From Scalesia atractyloides (Eukaryota; Streptophyta; Magnoliopsida; Asterales; Asteraceae): DNA of 64,000 bases. The notes under the pieces were generated by a model. The model was not told where the DNA came from. It did no database searches and worked only from the letters and a program-made list of their open reading frames with translations. Below are positions 55,841-64,000 of this stretch, piece by piece. The translations under genes were made by a program, and so were the position numbers. Within the stretch, counting starts at the first letter, position 1; every line of letters starts with the position of its first letter. The stretch is from positions 87,389,563-87,453,562 of the forward strand of contig CAMTDV010000023.1 in the NCBI GenBank assembly GCA_947069175.1, read 5' to 3'.

Positions 55841-56990
55841 GTGTATGTCTTGTCTTCCGAATCAACCTATGTCGATAAAGCCAAGAAAAACGAGACAGAT
55901 GATTTATGGCATGCTCGTCTGAGTCACATCGGTTATGATCGGTTAGAAGTTATGATGAAAAGAGAATTAGTTAAGGGGCTACCAAATCTCAAAGTTAACA
56001 AGGAAGTGGTGTTCGCCGGGTGCCAATACGGAAAACTCACCAACTTCCCTACGAGTAATCAGAACACAAGACCAAAGAACCTCTTGAGATCATACACTCA
56101 GATGTACTCGGACCAATCAAGCAGGCTTCAAACAGTGGGAAGGGTTACATGGTTTCATTTATTACGATTATATAAGGTACATGTGGCTTGATTTTATTCA
56201 AGAAAAATCTGAAGTATTTTCAAATTTTAAATTGTTTAAAGAAGAAGCGGAACGTCAAACTGGAAAACTAATTAAATGTCTTTGCTAGGACAATGGCGGA
56301 GAATACTTGTCTAATGAATTTGACAGGTATCTACAAGAACACAAGATTAAAAGGCAACTTACATGCTCCAACACACCGCAACAGAATGGTGTGTTGGAAA
56401 GAAAGAACCATCACTTTGGCGAAACGTGCAGAAGTATTTTACATGATAAAAACGTTCTGGAAAGTATTGGGCTGAAGGAATGAAGACAGGCATGTTACGT
56501 GATTACTCGGTTGCCCGCGCAAAACGCTGAGTATAAATTCCCATTTGAAAAGTTGTTTGGAATTAAACCAAACATAAGTCATCTAAGGGTTTTCGGATCC
56601 GTTTGTTATGTGTTTGTGCCAAATCACTTACGAGAGAAGATAGAAAGAAGGCTATCCATTGTATATTTGTTGGGTATGATGAGCAATGAAAAGAATGGAG
56701 ATGTTGTGATCCTACAACATATAAATGTTACGTTTATAGGAACGTAGTATTTGATGAAAACTCTTCATGGTGGTAGACGAGCAAGGAAAACTTACCCGAT
56801 ACCGAAGAATTAAAAGGGAAGAAATTGATACGGTGGAGGTGAATGCGGATTTGAAGACCACGAGCAAAGCCCAGCTCGAACCCAATCACAGTCCAGGTCG
56901 TGGCAGTCTGGAACACATAACCAGGCCCAAAATAAAGTCCATATTGTCGATAGTGAAGGCCCGTCGACTCGGCCTAGGCGCTCGGAACGT
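55841..56990 (+). pseudogene. Integrase of copia A
   Basis: DLWHARLSHIGYDRLEVM is the pre-integrase segment and CQYGK marks the second half of the zinc-binding site (the usual Cys-x2-Cys is damaged). The core is in pieces: near 56285 an NGGEYLSNEF-like segment in broken frame, then a Glu region, then FGIKPNISHLRVFGSVCYVFVP (56560-56630). Frameshifts near 56190, 56290 and 56480. Confidence 0.75.
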
Positions 56991-56999
56991 GTAAAAAGG

Positions 57000-57980
57000 T
57001 CGAACCCAAAGTATGTGGTTAATTTGGCGTCTTTGGAACCAACTGTAGAAGAACCGAGTGAATTTGACGAAGCAAAAAATAATTCTGAATGGGTTAAAGC
57101 CATGAAGGATGAAATTGATTCGATGAAGCAAAACGAGACTTGGGTTCTAGTACCGAAACCGGCTGAAGTAAAACACGTTACATGCAAATGGATATATAAG
57201 ATAAAGCGCAAAGCAGATGGATCCGTGGAGAGATTCAAAGCGCGTCTTATAGCTCGAGGTTTTTCCTAACAGTACGGAATCGACTATGAAGATACCTTTA
57301 GTCCTTTAGCGAAGCTAGCAACCGTTCGAGTGATAATTTCCATAGCTACAAGCAAAAGATGGATTATGCACCAAATGGATGTGAGTAATGCATTCCTTTA
57401 TGGTGACCTCGATCACACGATACATATGGAACATCCAAGAGGCTTTAAAGATAAGGAATACCCAAGTTATGTATGCAATTTACGAAAAGCAATTTATGGG
57501 TTAAAATAATCACTGAGAGCTTGGTTCGGAAAGATTGGGGAGTTTTTACTTCATAACGACTTGTGATGTCAAAGTCTGATGCAAGTTTGTTCGTAAGAGA
57601 AACACTAACATGGGTGGTAGTGGTTCTAATTTACGTGACGATCTTATCATAACCGGAGATGATGTAGATGGCATTGAACAACTCACAGAAAATCTATGCA
57701 TTTAGTTTTATATAAAAGATCTCGGAATCCTTAGCCATTTTCTTGGGTTAGAGCTGAAGTATGAAGATGATTCTGTTATATTACAGCACAAAAGTATAGT
57801 ATTGAATTATTGAAAAGGTTTGGCATGGTTGATTGTAAACCAGCACCAACTCCAATTGACATTACGGTTAAACTTTGTGTCGACAGAGGGAGCGAATTAG
57901 AATATCCTACAATGTATCGTCAAATCGTTGGAAGTCACATCTACTTCATGTGGGGTTCTTAGCCATTATATGTAGCAACC
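57000..57980 (+). pseudogene. Reverse transcriptase of copia A
   Basis: The frame 57015-57269 gives WVKAMKDEIDSMKQNETWVL and CKWIYKIKRKADGSVERFKA, the start of copia RT. After a TAA in GFS-QYGIDY it continues with MHQMDVSNAFLYGDL (near 57368), the YGLK motif and the region of the YVDD loop near 57640 (YVTILI-type, one base shifted), then ILSHFLGLE. Several stops. Confidence 0.8.
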
Positions 57981-57999
57981 TAGAAAGCCTCACTCGGAT

Positions 58000-58440
58000 G
58001 CTTTACGAAGGGTATTACGGTATGTGAAGGCAACACTCGGATATGGATTATGTTCAAGTGTGGAGAAAAACTTGAACTAATAGGGTACTGCGACGCGGAT
58101 TATGCGGGTATCTTGATATGCGAAGATTTACAACGGGATATGTGTTTACATTGGGACATGGAGCAGTCGTGTGGTGTAGTAAAAGGCAAGCAACAGTGTC
58201 GTTATCAACAACTGAAGCTGAATATAAATCACAGCGATGGCGGCTCAGGAAGTAACATTTAAGGAATTGAATCAAGAAGTTGAGGAGAAGATAACACTAT
58301 ATTGTGATAATCTTTTATCAATATATCTAGCCGAGATCGAAACACATCGTAATGCAATTTATCATTTTATTAGAGAAAATGTGCTAGCCGGTGAGATTGA
58401 TTTGAAGTATGTTGACACAAGTCAATAGTTAGCAGCATGT
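58000..58440 (+). pseudogene. RNase H of copia A
   Basis: LIGYCDADYAG near 58080 and a broken STTEAEYKS-type region near 58215, then ITLYCDNLLSIYLAE and KYVDTSQ. Frameshifts near 58110 and 58250. Confidence 0.8.
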
Positions 58441-58508
58441 TACGAAGAGCTTGACACATGCAAAGTTGGATGGATTCTGCAAGAAGATAAACATGGCGAA
58501 TGTTAATA

Positions 58509-58519
58509 TTGAGAGGGAG
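58509..58519 (+). promoter_or_regulatory. Polypurine tract of copia A
   Basis: TTGAGAGGGAG directly before the 3' LTR. Confidence 0.85.
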
Positions 58520-58931
58520 TATTGAACGAAACAATATTAACATTAGGGTGGTACGGTTTTGATCTCAAGGGGTGGTAGAAGGAATCTACTCAAAGTTAAA
58601 GGGTGCTTAGTGGAAATTCGTTTATGTTTATCGGTTTATTATTTATCAATTGTATTTTGATAAGGCTAGATTAATTATTTGAGTTAGATTTAATTTAGGA
58701 ATTAGAAACCTGGTAGGAAGGATTAATTATCAATTGTATTTTGATAAGGATAGATTAATTATCAGTATTTAAATAGGGTAACCTTTATGTATTTTTATTA
58801 TCCTCGTTCCGTAATAGAAAGTTTAATTTCAGTTCCCAATTTATTGTTTTCTAAGCCATTGCTGTACACGATTGGTTGTTCTGGTGTTCTAGTTGTGATC
58901 AGACGTTGAAGGCCACTATGTAATCTTTACA
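58520..58931 (+). repeat. 3' LTR of copia A
   Basis: Partner of 48766-49139, about 38 bp longer because of an internal duplication. Confidence 0.9.
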
Positions 58932-58936
58932 TATAG

Positions 58937-59768
58937 TACATTTTTTTGTTATCTGTAGGTTTCATATACATTTACAAAAAAAATTGAGAATACATATTCA
59001 TCTATAATATTTTAAAGAAAACTAATTACCTGCGAAATACGTCATCACTGATTCGTATGTTAGCGTTTGTGATCCATCAGTGTATATGCCATTGTTAATT
59101 TGTTGCTAATATTGCTATGGTAAAACTATTATTAACTTCTGATGGTAAACCATCGGTGAAACCACCATAGGGCGGCATCCCTAGGTAATTCCATGGGTAA
59201 ATCGTTTGTAAATGCATTACTCACGACATGTTTTCTGACCGAATGGCTTCAACCTCTAACGGCCCACCTTCATCGGTGGAACTCTGTGTTGATAATAGTC
59301 TTATGTTTTGTGATGGTTATTGTGTTGTTGGATATTAGTTAAACGTATATCAGTTATATGTGAGCACATGTGATAGTCCTTTCTAACTATATTTAATGAT
59401 TAAAGCTAGTTTTTTTATAAATAAGATAGTTCACATAAGTAAAATTTATTTGGGAAAATCAGTGTGTGAAATAACTAGTGTGTGTAACATAGTTCATTTG
59501 TTAGAGTATAAATGCTGGCCATGACAACGAAGACGATAACATGGAGTAATTGGTGTATATGTGACGATCGAGCTAACTACTTTAGTATGAGCTAACTACG
59601 AAACTAAACTTTAGGGTGTTGTTAAATGAACCAAAAAGTTAAAGTTTTTTTAATTTTTAATTTACTTTTTTTACTTTTTCAAAATGTTGTCAGCTTTTTT
59701 TTTTTGTCTATTCTTTCTAAAAGTCAAATTTTGAAAACATAATTTTGATTAAAATCATAAATTAATTG
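58937..59768. other. Intergenic DNA without a recognised gene
   Basis: No coding support. 59040-59300 has alternating GATGGTAAACCATCGGTG-like blocks that may be subterminal repeats of a DNA transposon. Confidence 0.4.
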
Positions 59769-59769
59769 T

Positions 59770-60141
59770 TTGGAATATATATCCAACTTTGTCGTCATGA
59801 GAGTGGTTTTGTTGATCTACAAAAACCTAATTTCGTTTAGCTCGGAAAAAGGAGAAGATTATCGCCGACGGTGGCCGGCGGCCGGAAAAGCATGTTTTTC
59901 TCCGATCTTCAAACGCGTTTCCGGCGAACTCGACTCCATCGTCTTACCGTTGATGGTTTGCGCAGATCCGAAACAAGTTTATCTGCCGTCCGATGTACGG
60001 TGGCGGACGGGTGGCAGGCGACAGGCGGCTGAATGGAAACTGATGAGATCTGAAAGTGAAGGGGGTGGGGAATTATTATTTGGGAGTGGATTAAAGTTTG
60101 GTGATGTTTTTTGTGGTTGTAGTGTAAGGATTGTTTTTTAA
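59770..60141 (+). other. Unrecognised open frame, 123 codons
   Basis: The frame begins in a sequence repeated at 60424-60475 and continues through a GC-rich segment (59850-60110) rich in CCGGCG, unlike the AT-rich flanks. The predicted protein is Arg/Gly/Ser-rich with no recognised motif. The base composition suggests a captured gene piece or 5' untranslated region rather than a stable gene. Confidence 0.25.
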
Positions 60142-62010
60142 TTAGGGGTTGCATTTGAGGGGAATTTAAGTTTCATTTCAGTCAAATTAAAGGCACTTAC
60201 AAATGTTTATTTGAGGTCTTTTTTTCATTTTTTTTATTGGGCAAAGGAAAAGGTACTAGACTTGTATTTAAAATTTTGTACTTTCTATTTAACTAAAAAG
60301 CATAATGTACAAAAGTTATGAATTAAATTGAGACCGGTTTTAAACTAAAAATAAAAAGTGTATAAAACCTAAATCATAATTTTTTTTTATTCTTTCTAGA
60401 TGGGAAAGCATGTATAGGTGGCGTTTGGAACTATATACCCAACTGTGTCGTCGTGAAAGTGGTTTTGTCGATCTAGGTGATTAATTGTTTTAATATTTGC
60501 ATGTAACTGTTTTACTATAAACTCGTATCTTTATCTATTTATAATAAACTTTTGAAATTTCGTATTTATATTTAAGAGCCTTGATTATTTATTTAATAAT
60601 ATTGAATTAAAAGTGAATATATAATATTAAAAATATATAAAAGTCTTAATCATTATTCTTTTATTTAGAATTGAAATAATGTAAAAACTACCTAATCAGT
60701 ACTCTATTGACTTCATCATCATTTGACTTAACAATAAAAAAAACATTTAAAAGTAATCGAATCATTACTTTTTTTGACTAAATTGGTATATTAATCCTAT
60801 ACCCTTGGTCTATTTATCATAACCCAAACTTTATTTAATAGCTAACTAGGGTCGTAGTTACGCGCGTGTTGCGTAGGGACGCGCTTGCAATTCAGAACGT
60901 ATAGCACATCATTACAACCGATAAATAAATTTGTAAAATTAATTAAAATGATATATTAATGGGTTATGTTATTTGTATCGTAAGTCGGCTCACGACTCTG
61001 AACATCAAAATAATAACAAAAGGTAAAAATGATATAGTAAATAAAAAAGGTAAACGAAAAAGAAAACGATAGAAACTTAGTCGGTTTCGGCGCGCTCGTT
61101 ATATCAAAGAAAAAAGTAAAAATATGTTCAAAACAGTATCGGCGTGTTCGTTAAAAAATACTAAACTAAAAAAAACCTTTACCACACCTATTGTAGTAAA
61201 TAAAAAGAAAAAAGAAAAATTAAATAATATGTCTAAAACGGTATTAAAATGTTCGTTAAAAAAACTATTTACAGGTATAAAAGTAATTTGATGAAAGTAA
61301 AAGAAAAAAATACAATAGTTAAACTAAATTGGTTGTATTGAAAAAGTTGCAGTAAATGACGGAATAGAATAAAGGAAATTTTTTTTGATAAACTTATAAA
61401 ACATGCATTAGATATAGTATAACACTATTTATTTTCTTTGCTTTTTATATTATATATAATTATATTATATATAACTAGTGGGTTACAACCACCCTTTGCG
61501 GTGGGACGACCCAAATTTTAACTAAAACGTAGACGCAAAAGTAAAAATAACGTTAATAGCATAAATTCGTTTGATACTGGTACGGTTTATTAAGATACCG
61601 ACACATACTAAAAGAGAAACAAAAAAAGTTATGGTACGACCAAAAAAATACCAAGATTTGTGTAAATCATTGAAACAATAAGCACGAATATCAATTTCGG
61701 CACTGACGTTATTTGGTTAGTATTAGACCATTCGTTTTGTTACATGTAAAACACAAGATTCGATTGAAACTTAAAAAAGAAAAAGAAAAACCAGAAAATA
61801 GAAAAGAAAAAGAATAGACAAAAAAATCACAAAATGGCAAAAAATATTTTAACTAAAAAATTTATAAATTATATATATATATAATATGGCAAAAAATATT
61901 GTAGCTAAAAAGTTTATAAATTATATATAACAATAAGAAGCATCATGTGTTTATGGGGAGTTGAATACATGTAATCATGTGTTTATAAGAAGCTTCTTTC
62001 TAGAAATCCT
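60142..62010. repeat. AT-rich intergenic DNA with Helitron-like and short tandem repeats
   Basis: The blocks ACGCGCGTGTTGCGTAGGGACGCG (near 60859), TCGGCGCGCTCGTTA (near 61087) and AACTAGTGGGTTACAACC...GCGGTGGGACG (61472-61508) resemble the short GC-rich patches of plant Helitron families; ends were not identified. A 51-bp AT-rich unit with ATGGCAAAAAATATT is tandemly duplicated at 61832-61930. Confidence 0.3.
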
Positions 62011-63855
62011 TAATTTGGTCAAGAAAAGTTTAGAAAATTGCTAGTTGAGGCTCTTATGAGGCATGATTTACCGTTTAGTTTTGTGAAATACGAAGGAATT
62101 AGACATCTGTTAAAGTATTTGGAACCGAGGGTTAGATTTTTTGATAGGCACACTGCTAGAACAAATTTAAGGAAAATGCATGCTTCATTAGTTAGTAAGG
62201 TTCGAAACGAATTAAGTGTATGTCCTGGTCGAATTTGTTTGACGTCTGATTGTTGGAGTTCTATATAAGTTTGACAGCACATTTCATTGATAGCGACTTG
62301 GAATTGCATAAGAAAATTCTTAACTTTTCATATCTGCCTCCTCCTCACATTGGAGTCTCTTTAGCCGAAAAAATCCATACTTTGATTGCTTGTTGGGGCA
62401 TTGATAAGAAATTGTTTTCTCTCACACTAGTAATGCATCCGCGAATGATAGTTGTGTCAATATTTTTGGCTCTCGGTTAAAGTTGAAAGATGCGTTAGTG
62501 TATGATGGTATTTTGTTTCACCTAAGGTGTTGTGTACATATAGTGAATTTAATTGTGCAAGTGGGTTTAAAATAGATGTAGCAACGGAAAAAAGTAAGAG
62601 AGTGTGTCAAATATATAAAGGGTTCACAAATAAGAAAAGACAGTTTCAGAAAATGTATTGGGCAAACTTCTCTTGATGATAAAAAAGGTTTACTTCAAGA
62701 TGCTCCTACAAGATGGAATTCAACGTATAATATGTTTTCAAGTGCTTTGTACTATCAACTTTTTTTTTCTGTCAATTGGAATTAAGTGATTCAAACTTCA
62801 AAAGTTGTCCATCTTAAGGGGAGTGGAAGAGAATCCAAACTATATGTAGCTTTCTTGAAATCTTTGACGATGCAACTAAAGCCTTTTCTAGATCATATGA
62901 TACTACATCCGATCTTTATTTTCCTCATGTGTTCCGCATTCAACTGAAGTTGGTTGAAGCATGTAGAAGTTCGAATACTTTTATGAAACACATAGCTGAA
63001 CAAATGTTTGTTAAGTTTAACAAATATTGGGCTGAATTTAATCTTGTATTAGTTGTGGCTGTGATATTTGATCCTCGATATAAATTGCACATGTTCGAAT
63101 TAGCATATAATAGACTGTATGGTGAGGAATCAATTGAGTTAGCAAAGGTAAAAAAGCACACTTTTTAGCATTTATGATGAATATTTGGAAAAAGAACATG
63201 GGTCAGCAACTACACTGCTTGTGATGTGGATAAGTCGAAGAATGTAACAAGATTCAACCAACAATTAATGGATGTTTGGAAGGTACACCATTTCTTTGCC
63301 TTTTTAAATTGTATATTGTGTTGTTTTGCTTGTGTCTTTCTTTTTCTGCATAGTAATATTTTCTTATTGTTATTTATATTTTGTAGGAGTTTGAAACATT
63401 TGATTTTCTTAATACAACTTTATAGAAGAAAAAGAGTGAACTCGAGATGTTTTTAGATGAGCCAAGAATTGATTTATCTAATCATATCCAATTTTTTGAA
63501 TTTTGAAAAGCACATGCATGTGGTTATCCAAATTAGTGTAGAATGGCAGGAGATGTTTTGTCTATTCCAGTATCAATTGTTGCTTCTGAAGATTGTTTTA
63601 GTATTGGTGGAAGAATTTTTGATCAATATTGTAGCACATTGACCCCACAAAGTGTTGAGTCATTGATATGCAGTCGGCATTGGCTTTTTGGAGATACGGG
63701 TTAATTGTATTACTTTTTGTATCTCGTGTTAGTTATCATGGTGTTCAATGTTTAATTTTAATGTATTTATGTTCCTGTCATAAGATTGCCAACAAAAGAA
63801 AAAGAAGCAATGGATACTATTATTGAAGATGTTATTTCTCAACACGTTAAGGGGT
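62011..63855 (+). pseudogene. hAT transposase pseudogene (RICESLEEPER/DAYSLEEPER-like)
   Basis: Plus-strand pieces follow the hAT transposase order. LLVEALMRHDLPFSFVKYEG and RICLTSDCWSS (first catalytic Asp) come first; a small deletion at 62263 removes the next residues; then YISLTAHFIDSD and the CCVHIVNLIVQ segment (the usual CxxH present, the Asp-Gly after VQ lost). Further on are TRWNSTYNM and FVHP/DPRYKLHMFELAY (63070-63110). The C-terminal dimerisation region AGDVLSIPVSIVASEDCFSIGGRI and LTPQSVESLICSRHWLFGD ends near 63704. A last exon may start at about 63784 (LPTKEKEAMDTIIEDV) after an intron. No BED zinc finger is present upstream, so it is 5'-truncated as well as frameshifted. Confidence 0.85.
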
Positions 63856-64000
63856 GATGAAGATGTATTGGAATCTGAAGATTGAAAACAAGCACATGTT
63901 ATGTTTTATTGAAGCTGCATCATTTGTTTTTTGATATATTATCATCTTTTGATACTTTTGAGTATTTTGGAGAATGTTTTTTTGTGGTAGTTTATAATTT

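Larger units (their letters stand above)
48766..58931 (+). mobile_element. Ty1/copia retrotransposon A, full length but decayed, host of copia B
   Basis: LTRs are 48766-49139 (374 bp) and 58520-58931 (412 bp); the target duplication TATAG is at 48761-48765 and 58932-58936. A TGGTATCAGA primer-binding site follows the left LTR and GAGAGGGAG precedes the right. Gag, protease, integrase, RT and RNase H occur in copia order on the plus strand. Both LTRs begin TATTGAACG where TGTTGAACG would be usual. The LTRs differ by substitutions and by a duplicated segment in the right one (TATCAATTGTATTTTGATAAGG repeated). The 5320-bp copia B sits in gag. Confidence 0.92.

Overview
This window is plant nuclear DNA, most likely from a eudicot. 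It contains introns with GT...AG borders, EG45-like secreted protein genes, Ty3/gypsy and Ty1/copia retrotransposons, a hAT transposase and an integrated caulimovirid. The mix of repeats looks like a large, repeat-rich genome of the daisy-family type; that last point is an impression. About four fifths of the window is mobile or viral DNA, much of it nested.

Layout. 1-8180: decayed Tat-lineage Ty3/gypsy element on the minus strand, with its 5' LTR at 6968-8180 and an antisense, intron-containing extra ORF at 1-1180. 8841-9166: last exons of an unrecognised gene. About 11100-29360: remnant of an endogenous pararetrovirus (Caulimoviridae) on the minus strand, split by a full-length chromovirus-type Ty3/gypsy element (12191-22974, target duplication ATATT) and by a solo LTR (25100-27534, target duplication GTGGG). 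30014-31134: two MITEs. 32636-37578: 5'-truncated chromovirus on the plus strand with one LTR. 37860-47350: the only host-gene island, with two EG45-like paralogues on the minus strand (one broken, one intact) flanking a decayed FG-GAP/NERD1-like gene. 47555-48700: short gypsy fragment. 48766-58931: a copia element (plus strand, TATAG duplication) that received a second copia (49354-54673, minus strand, TGTGG duplication). 62011-63855: hAT transposase pseudogene.

The strongest candidate for something undescribed is in the two 2.6 kb LTRs of the 12191-22974 element. Each LTR carries four tRNA-like segments with matched A and B boxes. Three lie in the element's own orientation with the 43-44 bp box spacing of ordinary tRNAs. 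One is antisense, with 56 bp spacing (Leu/Ser-type), perfect boxes and a T-run directly after it. The three sense copies lie downstream of a plausible TATA box, so they would sit in the transcribed leader. Cassandra elements carrying 5S rRNA promoters in their LTRs are a known analogue.

The only gene here that looks intact and functional is the EG45-like gene at 46033-47098 (130 aa, three exons, signal peptide). Boundaries of the nested elements are supported by exact target-site duplications. Family names rest on motifs read by eye.
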